Source: Pseudomonas khorasanensis (GTDB lineage Bacteria > Pseudomonadota > Gammaproteobacteria > Pseudomonadales > Pseudomonadaceae). Taken from it: 64,000 nucleotides of DNA. The position numbers and the translations under genes are program-made. Below, in pieces: positions 17,428 through 25,348 of the stretch; positions within the stretch are counted from its first letter, which is position 1; every line of letters begins with the position of its first letter. The notes beneath the pieces are model-generated. The model was not told the DNA's origin. It worked only from the letters and a program-made list of their open reading frames with translations, and made no database searches. The stretch covers positions 1 to 64,000 of the forward strand of contig NZ_JABWQP020000010.1 of the NCBI RefSeq assembly GCF_014268505.2, in the 5' to 3' direction.

Positions 17428-18834
17428 ATGTCGAAGTCGGTTCAACTCATCAAAGATCATGACGTCAAGTGGATTGATCTGCGCTTCACGGACACCAAAG
17501 GCACTCAGCACCACGTGACCATGCCGGCTCGCGATGCGCTGGAAGACGACTTCTTCGAAGTTGGCAAGATGTTCGACGGTTCTTCCATTGCTGGCTGGAA
17601 AGGCATCGAAGCCTCCGACATGATCCTGCTGCCGGACGACGAAACCGCCGTCCTGGACCCGTTCACCGAAGACCCTACCCTGATCCTGGTCTGCGACATC
17701 ATCGAACCGTCGACCATGCAGGGTTACGACCGCGACCCGCGCGCCATCGCTCACCGCGCCGAGGAATACCTGAAGACCACCGGTATCGGTGACACCGTCT
17801 TCGCCGGTCCAGAGCCTGAGTTCTTCATCTTCGACGAAGTGAAATTCAAGTCCGACATCTCCGGTTCGATGTTCAAGATCTACTCCGAACAAGGTTCGTG
17901 GATGTCCGACCAGGACATCGAAGGCGGCAACAAGGGTCACCGTCCGGGCGTCAAAGGTGGCTACTTCCCGGTTCCGCCGTTCGACCATGACCACGAAATC
18001 CGTACCGCAATGTGCAACGCCCTGGAAGAAATGGGCCAGACCGTTGAAGTTCACCACCACGAAGTGGCGACTGCCGGTCAGAACGAAATCGGTGTCAAGT
18101 TCAACACCTTGGTGAAAAAAGCTGACGAAGTTCAGACCCTGAAATACGTTGTCCACAACGTTGCCGACGCTTATGGCCGCACCGCGACCTTCATGCCGAA
18201 GCCACTGTACGGCGACAACGGTTCGGGCATGCACGTGCACATGTCGATCTCCAAAGACGGCAAGAACACCTTCGCAGGTGAAGGCTATGCCGGCCTGTCC
18301 GAGACCGCCCTGTATTTCATCGGCGGCATCATCAAGCACGGCAAGGCACTGAACGGCTTCACCAACCCGGCCACCAACTCCTACAAGCGTCTGGTGCCAG
18401 GCTTTGAAGCCCCGGTGATGCTGGCCTACTCGGCTCGCAACCGTTCCGCCTCGATCCGTATTCCTTACGTCAACAGCCCTAAAGGCCGTCGTATCGAAGC
18501 CCGCTTCCCGGATCCGGCTGCCAACCCGTACCTGGCTTTCGCAGCACTGCTGATGGCCGGTCTGGACGGCATCCAGAACAAGATTCACCCAGGCGATGCT
18601 GCCGACAAAAACCTGTATGACCTGCCGCCTGAAGAGGCCAAAGAGATCCCACAAGTTTGCGGCAGCCTGAAAGAAGCCCTGGAAGAGCTGGACAAGGGCC
18701 GTGCGTTCCTGACCAAGGGCGGCGTGTTCTCCGACGACTTCATCGATGCCTACATCGCACTGAAATCGGAAGAAGAAATCAAGGTTCGCACCTTCGTGCA
18801 CCCACTGGAATATGAGCTGTACTACAGCTGCTGA
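17428..18834 (+). CDS. glnA: Glutamine synthetase, type I
   Basis: A 468-residue GSI enzyme making glutamine from glutamate and ammonia. The GS signature 'FDGSSIAGWKG' near residue 50, the ATP-binding 'NGSGMHVHMS' region and the adenylylation loop 'NLYDLPPEE' are present; the target Tyr falls at residue 397, as in E. coli. GGAGG lies 6 nt before the ATG at 17428, which decides against an upstream in-frame start. A sigma-54 promoter and NtrC-like site precede it. Dense use of preferred codons suggests high expression. Confidence 0.98.
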   Translation: MSKSVQLIKDHDVKWIDLRFTDTKGTQHHVTMPARDALEDDFFEVGKMFDGSSIAGWKGIEASDMILLPDDETAVLDPFTEDPTLILVCDIIEPSTMQGYDRDPRAIAHRAEEYLKTTGIGDTVFAGPEPEFFIFDEVKFKSDISGSMFKIYSEQGSWMSDQDIEGGNKGHRPGVKGGYFPVPPFDHDHEIRTAMCNALEEMGQTVEVHHHEVATAGQNEIGVKFNTLVKKADEVQTLKYVVHNVADAYGRTATFMPKPLYGDNGSGMHVHMSISKDGKNTFAGEGYAGLSETALYFIGGIIKHGKALNGFTNPATNSYKRLVPGFEAPVMLAYSARNRSASIRIPYVNSPKGRRIEARFPDPAANPYLAFAALLMAGLDGIQNKIHPGDAADKNLYDLPPEEAKEIPQVCGSLKEALEELDKGRAFLTKGGVFSDDFIDAYIALKSEEEIKVRTFVHPLEYELYYSC

Positions 18835-18869
18835 TCCGGTAGCGCCTGCGCAAGCGGCGCGACAGAAAG

Positions 18870-18894
18870 AGGCCTCCTTCGGGAGGCCTTTTTT
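18870..18894 (+). terminator. Intrinsic terminator of glnA
   Basis: AGGCCTCC-TTC-GGGAGGCCT followed by TTTTTT, 36 nt after the glnA stop codon. Confidence 0.95.
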
Positions 18895-18928
18895 ATTGCC
18901 GTAATTTATGACGCGGCGCAGTTTCCAC

Positions 18929-19016
18929 GTGGGAGCGAGCCTGCTCGCGAATGCGGTGGATCATTGAAGGTGACGGTGATTGACAAGTCGCCTTCGCGAG
19001 CAGGCTCGCTCCCACA
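18929..19016. repeat. REP doublet
   Basis: GTGGGAGCGAGCCTGCTCGCGAA and its inverted copy, about 40 nt apart, between the glnA terminator and the DUF4124 genes. Confidence 0.9.
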
Positions 19017-19120
19017 GTGGATTCGTGGTGCTTGAATGATCTCTGGATGTGTAGCCAGTTGGGCCAACCGCCGCACCTGGCCTATGCTGCTACCCAACGT
19101 TTTCAATCCCGGTCGATTTC

Positions 19121-19633
19121 ATGGGTCGCACCTTTTTATACAGCCTGCTGTTGATCGCCCTGCCCGCCGCCGCGCAGATCTACAAGTACACCGATGCCGA
19201 TGGCAACACCGCCTACAGCAATCAGCCGCCGGACGGTGTGCAGGCGCAACCGGTCGAGCTGCCGCCGCTCAACCGGGTCGAGTCGCAAGCGCCGAGTGCG
19301 CCGCCAGCACCCAGCGCCGAAGAACCCCAGCCGCCGCGTAAGGCCTACGACATACTGGAACTTGCCGGCCTGCCCGACGAAGAGGCCCTGCGCGCCAACA
19401 ACGGCACTTTCACCGTCAGCGTAATGATCAAGCCGCGCCTGCAACCGCCTCATCAATTGAAGCTGGTGCTCGACGACCAACCCTACGGCCAGCCGAGCAA
19501 TGTGCCCGTCCTGCAGCTGGTGAATGTTGATCGAGGCGAGCATCGGCTGGCCGTCCAGGTCATCGACGGCCAGACGGTCGTTCAGCAGAGCCCACCCGCC
19601 GTGTTCACCGTGCAACGCGTGCACAAGCCATGA
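19121..19633 (+). CDS. DUF4124 domain-containing secreted protein
   Basis: A 170-residue protein with an N-terminal signal peptide (cleavage near residue 18) followed at once by the DUF4124 motif 'IYKYTDADGNTAYSNQPP'. A Pro/Ala-rich linker (about 45-75) leads to a C-terminal beta-rich segment. DUF4124 proteins lie in the periplasm or envelope and their function is unknown. It overlaps the next DUF4124 gene by 4 nt (ATGA), so the pair is translationally coupled. The position between glnA and ntrBC is a conserved pseudomonad arrangement as far as I recall. Confidence 0.85.
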   Translation: MGRTFLYSLLLIALPAAAQIYKYTDADGNTAYSNQPPDGVQAQPVELPPLNRVESQAPSAPPAPSAEEPQPPRKAYDILELAGLPDEEALRANNGTFTVSVMIKPRLQPPHQLKLVLDDQPYGQPSNVPVLQLVNVDRGEHRLAVQVIDGQTVVQQSPPAVFTVQRVHKP

Positions 19634-20253
19634 TCCGCGCAGCATTGTTGGTCGCACTGGCGCTGATGGCGGCGCAGGCCTTCGCAGAGGTCTTCACGTA
19701 CATCGATGCGCAGGGCAACCGCGTCTATACCGATCAGCCTCGCGCCAACGCCAAGCGAGTGCCCATCGCGACGAGCAACCGCATGGCTGCCCCTGCGACG
19801 GGCGCCGCGCCAGTCGCCATCGCGAAGAAGCCTTCCGAACAACCGCCCTTTCACTACGACATGCTGCGCATTCTGATTCCGGAGCCCGACGCAACCCTGC
19901 GCAGCAGCGCCGGTGAGCTGATTGTCAGCGTCACCAGCGAGCCCGGCCTGCAAAGCGGTCATCGTTATCGTCTGCTGCTCGATGGCAAGGCGACCGGCGA
20001 ACCCGGAGCCAGCCCGGTATTCGCGCTGCGCAACATCGATCGTGGCAGTCACAATCTTTCAATCGAGATTCTCGACGAGACCGGGCGGACCGTGGAGCGC
20101 ACCGCCAATCAGCCATTCCACATGCTGCGCATTTCCCTGGCGCAGAAACGTCAGGTCAAACCGTGCGTGGCCGGCGACTATGGCGTGCGTCCAGAATGCC
20201 CGCTCAAGGACAAGCCTGAAGAGCCGAAAAACCCCTTCCTGCGTTTCTTTTAA
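19630..20253 (+). CDS. DUF4124 domain-containing secreted protein (second copy)
   Basis: A 207-residue paralogue of the preceding gene. It has a signal peptide to about residue 20, the motif 'VFTYIDAQGNRVYTDQP', a linker, and a C-terminal region with the same 'G.L.V.V...PGLQ.GH.Y.L.LDG' pattern as its neighbour. The C-terminus is basic and contains two cysteines. Its start codon overlaps the stop of the first copy. Shared architecture points to tandem duplication and divergence. Function unknown. Confidence 0.84.
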   Translation: MIRAALLVALALMAAQAFAEVFTYIDAQGNRVYTDQPRANAKRVPIATSNRMAAPATGAAPVAIAKKPSEQPPFHYDMLRILIPEPDATLRSSAGELIVSVTSEPGLQSGHRYRLLLDGKATGEPGASPVFALRNIDRGSHNLSIEILDETGRTVERTANQPFHMLRISLAQKRQVKPCVAGDYGVRPECPLKDKPEEPKNPFLRFF

Positions 20254-20268
20254 CGCCATAAGGCAATG

Positions 20269-20285
20269 CGCACTACATTGGTGCA
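20269..20285 (+). promoter_or_regulatory. NtrC binding site upstream of ntrB
   Basis: CGCACTACATTGGTGCA contains GCACTA-CAT-TGGTGC, an almost perfect match to the NtrC dyad GCACCA-N3-TGGTGC. It lies about 200 bp before the ntrB ATG. Autoregulation of ntrBC by NtrC is the natural reading. No clear sigma-54 box follows it, so repression or activation of another promoter type is possible. Confidence 0.7.
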
Positions 20286-20483
20286 CTAAACTACCCAAGA
20301 CCCATATTACAACCCATTTTGGTTCGAAACTTCCCGCTTGAGCTGGCTTCGTGCCATACAAACGCGCGTCAAACGCCTGTTTCAGGCCGCAAACGCTTCT
20401 TTTCGGAGCCTTGGTTTGGTTTTTGCATTTTCCCGATTTCAGCGCTTTGTTCTCGCGCACGCCTTGCTCCAAAAGGGGTCCAG

Positions 20484-21569
20484 ATGACCATAAGCGACGC
20501 TATCCACCGTTTGCTGCTCGACAACCTGACCACGGCGACCATCCTGCTCGACGCCCAATTGCGGCTCGAGTACATGAACCCGGCAGCAGAGATGCTCCTG
20601 GCCGTGAGCGGCCAGCGCAGCCACGGCCAGTTCATCAGCGAACTGTTCACCGAATCCCCCGAGGCGCTCAATTCCCTGCGCCAGGCGGTCGAACAGGCGC
20701 ACCCGTTCACCAAGCGCGAAGCGATGCTCACCGCCCTCACCGGCCAGACACTGACCGTGGATTACGCCGTGACGCCGATCCTCAGCAATGGCGCAACCCT
20801 GCTCTTGCTGGAGGTCCACCCGCGTGATCGCCTATTGCGGATCACAAAGGAAGAGGCGCAGCTGTCCAAGCAGGAAACCAGCAAGATGCTGGTGCGCGGC
20901 CTGGCCCATGAAATCAAGAACCCGCTCGGTGGCATCCGTGGCGCAGCGCAACTGCTGGCCCGTGAGCTGCCGGAAGAAAGCCTGCGTGACTACACCAACG
21001 TGATCATTGAAGAGGCCGATCGCCTGCGCAATCTCGTCGACCGCATGCTCGGTTCGAACAAGCTGCCTTCTTTGGCCATGTGCAACGTTCACGAAGTGCT
21101 CGAACGCGTCTGCCATCTGGTCGAAGCCGAAAGCCAGGGCTGCATCACCCTGGTGCGCGATTACGACCCGAGCATTCCCGACGTGTTGATCGATCGCGAA
21201 CAAATGATTCAGGCCGTGTTGAACATCGTGCGCAACGCCATGCAGGCGATCAGCAGCCAGAACGAGCTGCGCCTGGGCCGCATCAGCCTGCGCACCCGCG
21301 CCATGCGCCAGTTCACCATTGGCCACATCCGCCACCGCCTGGTGACCAAGATCGAAATTATCGACAACGGCCCCGGCATCCCGGCGGACCTGCAGGAAAC
21401 CATTTTCTTTCCAATGGTCAGTGGTCGCCCCGACGGTACCGGGCTGGGCCTGGCCATCACCCAGAACATCATCAGTCAGCACCAGGGTCTGATCGAGTGT
21501 GAAAGCCATCCAGGCCACACCACCTTCTCGATCTTCCTGCCCCTGGAACAAGGAGCCACATCGACATGA
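20484..21569 (+). CDS. ntrB: Nitrogen sensor histidine kinase NtrB (GlnL)
   Basis: A 361-residue cytoplasmic kinase: PAS domain (about 8-115), HisKA with phospho-acceptor His142 in 'AHEIKNPLGGIRG', then the HATPase domain with N box 'VLNIVRNAMQA' and G boxes 'DNGPGIP' and 'GTGLGLAI'. It phosphorylates NtrC under nitrogen limitation and dephosphorylates it when PII signals nitrogen excess. The ATG at 20484 follows AAGGGG; the longer frame upstream lacks a domain. It overlaps ntrC by 4 nt. Confidence 0.96.
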   Translation: MTISDAIHRLLLDNLTTATILLDAQLRLEYMNPAAEMLLAVSGQRSHGQFISELFTESPEALNSLRQAVEQAHPFTKREAMLTALTGQTLTVDYAVTPILSNGATLLLLEVHPRDRLLRITKEEAQLSKQETSKMLVRGLAHEIKNPLGGIRGAAQLLARELPEESLRDYTNVIIEEADRLRNLVDRMLGSNKLPSLAMCNVHEVLERVCHLVEAESQGCITLVRDYDPSIPDVLIDREQMIQAVLNIVRNAMQAISSQNELRLGRISLRTRAMRQFTIGHIRHRLVTKIEIIDNGPGIPADLQETIFFPMVSGRPDGTGLGLAITQNIISQHQGLIECESHPGHTTFSIFLPLEQGATST

Positions 21570-23002
21570 GCCGTAGTGAAACCGTGTGGATCGTCGATGA
21601 CGACCGTTCTATCCGTTGGGTTCTGGAAAAGGCCCTGCAGCAGGAAGGCATGACCACCCAGAGCTTCGACAGCGCCGATGGCGTGATGAGTCGTCTGGCC
21701 CGGCAGCAGCCGGACGTGATCATTTCCGACATCCGCATGCCGGGCGCCAGTGGTCTGGATCTGCTGGCGCGGATCCGCGAACAGCATCCACGGCTGCCGG
21801 TCATCATCATGACCGCTCACTCCGATCTGGACAGCGCTGTCGCCTCCTACCAGGGCGGCGCTTTCGAATACCTGCCCAAGCCGTTCGACGTCGACGAAGC
21901 GGTGTCGCTGGTCAAACGTGCCAATCAGCACGCCCAGGAACAACAAGGCCTGGAAGTCGTGCCGGCGCTGACCCGCACCCCGGAGATCATCGGCGAAGCG
22001 CCGGCGATGCAGGAAGTGTTTCGCGCCATCGGCCGCTTGAGCCACTCCAACATCACCGTGCTGATCAACGGCGAATCCGGCACTGGCAAAGAGCTTGTGG
22101 CGCATGCGCTGCACCGCCACAGCCCGCGCGCAGCCTCGCCGTTCATTGCGCTGAACATGGCGGCGATCCCCAAGGATCTGATGGAGTCCGAGCTGTTCGG
22201 CCATGAGAAGGGTGCGTTCACCGGCGCCGCGAACCTGCGTCGCGGACGCTTCGAGCAGGCGGACGGCGGCACGCTGTTCCTCGACGAAATCGGCGACATG
22301 CCGGCAGATACCCAGACGCGTCTTTTGCGCGTGCTGGCTGACGGCGAGTTCTATCGGGTCGGCGGCCATGTACCGGTCAAGGTCGACGTGCGGATCATTG
22401 CGGCAACGCACCAGAACCTGGAGACCCTGGTCCACGCCGGCAAATTCCGTGAGGACCTGTTCCACCGCCTCAACGTGATCCGCATTCATATCCCGCGCCT
22501 GTCGGATCGCCGTGAAGACATCCCGACCCTGGCCCGACACTTTCTCAGCCGCGCGGCGCAGGAACTGGCGGTCGAGCCGAAGCTGCTGAAAAGCGAAACC
22601 GAGGAATACCTGAAAAACCTGCCGTGGGGCGGCAACGTGCGTCAGCTGGAGAACACCTGCCGCTGGATCACGGTCATGGCATCCGGGCGTGAAGTGCACA
22701 TCAGTGACCTGCCGCCGGAACTGCTCAACCTGCCGCAGGATTCGGCGCCAGTGACCAACTGGGAACAGGCGCTGCGCCAGTGGGCCGATCAGGCCTTGGC
22801 TCGTGGCCAGTCGAGCCTGCTCGACAGCGCAGTGCCGGCATTCGAGCGGATCATGATCGAGACGGCGCTGAAACATACTGCCGGGCGGCGTCGTGATGCC
22901 GCGGTGCTGTTGGGCTGGGGGCGTAATACCCTGACGCGCAAGATCAAGGAATTAGGGATGAAGGTGGATGGCGGGGATGATGATGAGGGAGAAGAGGGTT
23001 AA
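21566..23002 (+). CDS. ntrC: Nitrogen response regulator NtrC (GlnG)
   Basis: A 478-residue sigma-54 activator. The receiver domain has the acidic pocket at residues 11-13 and phospho-acceptor Asp55 ('IISDIRMPG'). The AAA+ domain has Walker A 'GESGTGKE' (169-176) and the sigma-54 contact loop 'GAFTGA' (216-221), and a Fis-type HTH is at the C-terminus ('GRRRDAAVLLGWGRNTLTRK'). It forms the two-component pair with NtrB and should act at the sites seen before glnA, ntrB and the RNA at 23318. The Asp/Glu-rich tail is slightly longer than usual. Confidence 0.97.
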   Translation: MSRSETVWIVDDDRSIRWVLEKALQQEGMTTQSFDSADGVMSRLARQQPDVIISDIRMPGASGLDLLARIREQHPRLPVIIMTAHSDLDSAVASYQGGAFEYLPKPFDVDEAVSLVKRANQHAQEQQGLEVVPALTRTPEIIGEAPAMQEVFRAIGRLSHSNITVLINGESGTGKELVAHALHRHSPRAASPFIALNMAAIPKDLMESELFGHEKGAFTGAANLRRGRFEQADGGTLFLDEIGDMPADTQTRLLRVLADGEFYRVGGHVPVKVDVRIIAATHQNLETLVHAGKFREDLFHRLNVIRIHIPRLSDRREDIPTLARHFLSRAAQELAVEPKLLKSETEEYLKNLPWGGNVRQLENTCRWITVMASGREVHISDLPPELLNLPQDSAPVTNWEQALRQWADQALARGQSSLLDSAVPAFERIMIETALKHTAGRRRDAAVLLGWGRNTLTRKIKELGMKVDGGDDDEGEEG

Positions 23003-23032
23003 TACGTCGAATATCTACGGCAAAAGAACTCA

Positions 23033-23120
23033 TGTGGGAGCGAGCCTGCTCGCGAAAGCGGTGTGTCATCGAAGAGAGGGTCACTGACACGACGCCTTCG
23101 CGAGCAGGCTCGCTCCCACA
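23033..23120. repeat. REP doublet
   Basis: TGTGGGAGCGAGCCTGCTCGCGAA and its inverted copy, immediately after ntrC and before the putative NtrC site at 23133. Confidence 0.9.
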
Positions 23121-23132
23121 GGTACACCTTTG

Positions 23133-23149
23133 TGCACCAACCCAATGCA
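23133..23149 (+). promoter_or_regulatory. NtrC-like site upstream of the NrsZ-like RNA
   Basis: TGCACCAACCCAATGCA has a perfect left half and 4 of 6 in the right half of TGCACC-N5-GGTGCA. It lies about 177 bp before the predicted sigma-54 start at 23318, a workable enhancer distance. Confidence 0.5.
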
Positions 23150-23225
23150 CTTTGACCCGCTATCGCGCACGGCGGATGGGCTCTAAAAAGGTTCAGAAAC
23201 CGTTGAAAACTAAAACCTGACACAC

Positions 23226-23258
23226 GCCAAAGCCCCGAATTCCGGGGCTTTGGCGTTT
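23226..23258. terminator. Intrinsic terminator after ntrC
   Basis: CCAAAGCCCCG-AATT-CCGGGGCTTTGG is a long perfect stem, 225 nt beyond the ntrC stop. It separates ntrBC transcription from the sigma-54 unit that follows. Confidence 0.88.
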
Positions 23259-23291
23259 CTGATCAGCTTTATTTTTTTACAGGCTTGAATC

Positions 23292-23307
23292 TGGCACGCG
23301 CCCTGCA
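23292..23307 (+). promoter_or_regulatory. Sigma-54 promoter of the NrsZ-like RNA
   Basis: TGGCACGCGCCCTGCA has the consensus -24 element TGGCAC and GG-N10-GC spacing (23293-23294, 23305-23306). It sits downstream of the ntrC terminator and has no open reading frame after it, as expected for an RNA gene. Confidence 0.82.
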
Positions 23308-23317
23308 ATACCTCTTG

Positions 23318-23537
23318 CAGGTGATTCGAATCACCACCCGTTTCGGGGACCTTGGTACAGGCAGGCCGGGGATTCCCCTCTTTACATTGGGCTCGCACCG
23401 CAAGGCGCGCCTACCCTTTTGGGATCCTTGGTACAGGCAGGCCGGGGGTTCCCTCTTTATACCGGGCCGACGCTTGAAGCGAAGCCCACCTGTTTTGGGA
23501 ACCCTGATACAGGCAGGTCAGGGATTCCCGCTTTTAT
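23318..23537 (+). ncRNA. nrsZ: NrsZ-like nitrogen-regulated small RNA with tandem hairpins
   Basis: About 220 nt between ntrC and trmL. Three tandem modules of about 76 nt begin at 23345, 23421 and 23497. Each folds as GGGGA-CCTTGG / CCGGGG-ATTCCCC (or variant) with the same loop TACAGGCAGG; the last, ending in CTTTTATT, can serve as terminator. The position after ntrC, the sigma-54 promoter and the repeated stem-loops match what is known of NrsZ in P. aeruginosa (nitrogen-dependent, processed, linked to virulence and motility). Its end overlaps the stop codon of the convergent gene at 23534. Identity is from position and structure, not from an alignment. Confidence 0.82.
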
Positions 23538-23974
23538 TGCTCCCGGAGATGGACCTCCAGCCGCCAGCGATCATCAACTTCGCTACCGCTCCACTCACCC
23601 TGCAGCGGCCGCGCCGCCAGCACCGTCAGCAACAATCCCTCGTCACTTTTGCGCACGCGCCAGTTCACGTCCTTGCCGTTGAACTTGAGCTGGCCCTTCT
23701 GCGCCCGGCCCTCGGCCTGAAACAGCAGCGCGATGGTGCCATCGATGATTTCGCCGTGCAGCTTCGGCTCATTGTTGAACCAAACCACCAGACCATTTTC
23801 GGTCACTTCGACCTGCTCCAGCACGCTTGGATCAGGCGTGGTCAGGCGGCCGATCATCAGCCCGACCATCAGTCCGACAATCGCCAGCGAACCGATCACC
23901 CGCGGCAATAGTTTCGAACGCGGGTCCGCTTGCGGCGTAGAATGCGCGTCATCTTTACCTTCGGAGCCGTGCAT
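23534..23974 (-). CDS. Conserved hypothetical single-pass membrane protein
   Basis: A 146-residue protein with a short cytoplasmic N-terminus, one TM helix (about 25-45) and a periplasmic beta-rich domain of about 95 residues. No known family motif is recognised. Its ATG (23972-23974) overlaps the ATG of the divergent trmL gene (23973-23975) by two bases, and there is no other ATG before the TM helix. Its 3' end meets the tail of the NrsZ-like RNA. A function cannot be assigned. Confidence 0.72.
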   Translation of the reverse strand: MHGSEGKDDAHSTPQADPRSKLLPRVIGSLAIVGLMVGLMIGRLTTPDPSVLEQVEVTENGLVVWFNNEPKLHGEIIDGTIALLFQAEGRAQKGQLKFNGKDVNWRVRKSDEGLLLTVLAARPLQGEWSGSEVDDRWRLEVHLREQ

Positions 23975-24428
23975 GTTTCACGTCATCCTTTTTCAACCAG
24001 AAATTCCGCCGAATACCGGCAACGTTATCAGGCTGTGCGCCAACAGTGGCTGCCACCTGCATTTGATCGAACCGCTGGGTTTCGAGATGGACGACAAGCG
24101 CTTGCGCCGGGCCGGTCTCGATTACCACGAATATGCCACGCTGCAACGTCATGCGGACCTGGCCAGTTGCCTGGAAAGCCTGGGCAATCCCCGCGTGTTC
24201 GCGTTCACCACCAAGGGCTCGCGGCCCTTTCATGATGCGGCGTTCGTGCCCGGCGATGCGTTTTTGTTTGGCCCGGAAAGCCGAGGTTTGCCAGCGGACG
24301 TTCTCGACGCCCTGCCCGCCGATCAGCGCCTGCGCCTGCCCATGCGCGAAGGTTGCCGCAGCCTCAACCTGTCCAACACCGTGGCTGTTGCCGTGTACGA
24401 AGCCTGGCGCCAGAACGGTTTCAAGTAA
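23973..24428 (+). CDS. trmL: tRNA (cytidine/uridine-34-2'-O)-methyltransferase TrmL
   Basis: A 151-residue SPOUT methyltransferase. It begins 'MFHVILFQPEIPPNTGNVIR', has 'LFGPESRGLP' as the SAM-site loop near residue 100, and ends with 'RSLNLSNTVAVAVYEAWRQ', the knot region. TrmL methylates the wobble ribose of tRNA-Leu isoacceptors. The start fixed at 23973 matches the family; the longer open frame upstream lies inside the divergent gene. Confidence 0.95.
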   Translation: MFHVILFQPEIPPNTGNVIRLCANSGCHLHLIEPLGFEMDDKRLRRAGLDYHEYATLQRHADLASCLESLGNPRVFAFTTKGSRPFHDAAFVPGDAFLFGPESRGLPADVLDALPADQRLRLPMREGCRSLNLSNTVAVAVYEAWRQNGFK

Positions 24429-24442
24429 CGCCGTATAACGAA

Positions 24443-24531
24443 TGTGGGAGCGAGCCTGCTCGCGAAAGCGCTGTATCAGTAGACGAATCTATCTCTGACA
24501 CGCCCTCTTCGCGAGCAGGCTCGCTCCCACA
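24443..24531. repeat. REP doublet
   Basis: TGTGGGAGCGAGCCTGCTCGCGAA with its inverted copy about 41 nt away, in the convergent spacer between trmL and secB. Confidence 0.9.
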
Positions 24532-24548
24532 TGGGTGAAACTGAACCG

Positions 24549-25034
24549 TTATTGAACGGTCGGGGTCTCGCCGCTTTCCTGCATGCGCTGCAGCTCTTGC
24601 GCGTACAGGGCGTCGAAGTTCACCGGAGCCAGCATCAGCGCCGGGAACGAACCGCGAGTCACCAGGCTGTCGAGGGTTTCGCGCGCGTACGGGAACAGGA
24701 TATTGGGGCAGAACGCGCCCAGGGTGTGGCTCATCGAAGCCGCGTCCAGATTCTTGATCAGGAAGATACCGGCCTGTTGCACTTCAGCGATGAAGGCGAC
24801 TTCTTCACCGTTCTTCACGGTAACCGACAGGGTCAGCACGACTTCGTAGAAATCGCCTTCCAGCGCTTTCTGGCGAGTGTTCAGATCCAGACCGACCGCC
24901 GGGTCCCACTGCTGGCGAAAGATCGCCGGGCTTTTCGGGGCTTCGAAGGACAGGTCGCGTACGTAGATGCGCTGCAAGGAGAATTGCGGTGCGGTTTCTT
25001 CTTCGCTGGCTGCAGTGTTCTGTTGGTCAGTCAT
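24549..25034 (-). CDS. secB: Protein-export chaperone SecB
   Basis: A 161-residue chaperone that keeps precursor proteins unfolded and delivers them to SecA. The SecB segments 'FSLQRIYVRDLSFEAPKSP' and 'HTLGAFCPNILFPYARE' are intact. It is third in a minus-strand cluster rhodanese-grxC-secB, the order also seen in enterobacteria (yibN-grxC-secB). The C-terminal tail is acidic and polar, as expected for SecA contact. Confidence 0.97.
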   Translation of the reverse strand: MTDQQNTAASEEETAPQFSLQRIYVRDLSFEAPKSPAIFRQQWDPAVGLDLNTRQKALEGDFYEVVLTLSVTVKNGEEVAFIAEVQQAGIFLIKNLDAASMSHTLGAFCPNILFPYARETLDSLVTRGSFPALMLAPVNFDALYAQELQRMQESGETPTVQ

Positions 25035-25092
25035 CTCAGATCCTTATCGATCTTGGGTCTTTTAGGGAGTGCTGTACGTGGGGTGCAGCCGT

Positions 25093-25347
25093 TCAGGCCT
25101 TGAGCAGCGCATCGAGTTTGCCGGCGCGCTCCAGGGCAAATAAATCATCACAACCGCCGACGTGCTGGCTGCCGATCCAGATCTGCGGCACGGACGTGCG
25201 TCCGGCCTTTTTGGTCATTTCGGCGCGCAGCTGCGGCTTGCCATCGACCTTGATCTCTTCGAAGGCCACGCCTTTGCTGACGAGCAGAGACTTGGCTCGG
25301 GAGCAGTAAGGGCAGTAATCGCTGGAGTAGACGACGACATCTTTCAT
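25093..25347 (-). CDS. grxC: Glutaredoxin 3
   Basis: An 84-residue class I glutaredoxin with the dithiol site CPYC (Cys12, Cys15), the cis-Pro 'TSVPQIWIG' and 'HVGGCDDL' for glutathione binding. It reduces mixed disulfides with glutathione and can donate electrons to ribonucleotide reductase. It starts 1 nt after the stop codon of the rhodanese gene, and secB follows 58 nt downstream. Confidence 0.96.
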   Translation of the reverse strand: MKDVVVYSSDYCPYCSRAKSLLVSKGVAFEEIKVDGKPQLRAEMTKKAGRTSVPQIWIGSQHVGGCDDLFALERAGKLDALLKA

Positions 25348-25348
25348 A

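Noticed and set aside
18929..19016. Repeated GTGGGAGCGAGCC blocks as a CRISPR array
   Set aside because: Copies are paired in inverted orientation and scattered between genes, with no regular spacers or cas genes. They are REP doublets.
23345..23537. 76-nt tandem units as a CRISPR array or minisatellite
   Set aside because: Only three units, each a stem-loop with the same loop, under a sigma-54 promoter after ntrC. A structured RNA explains them better.
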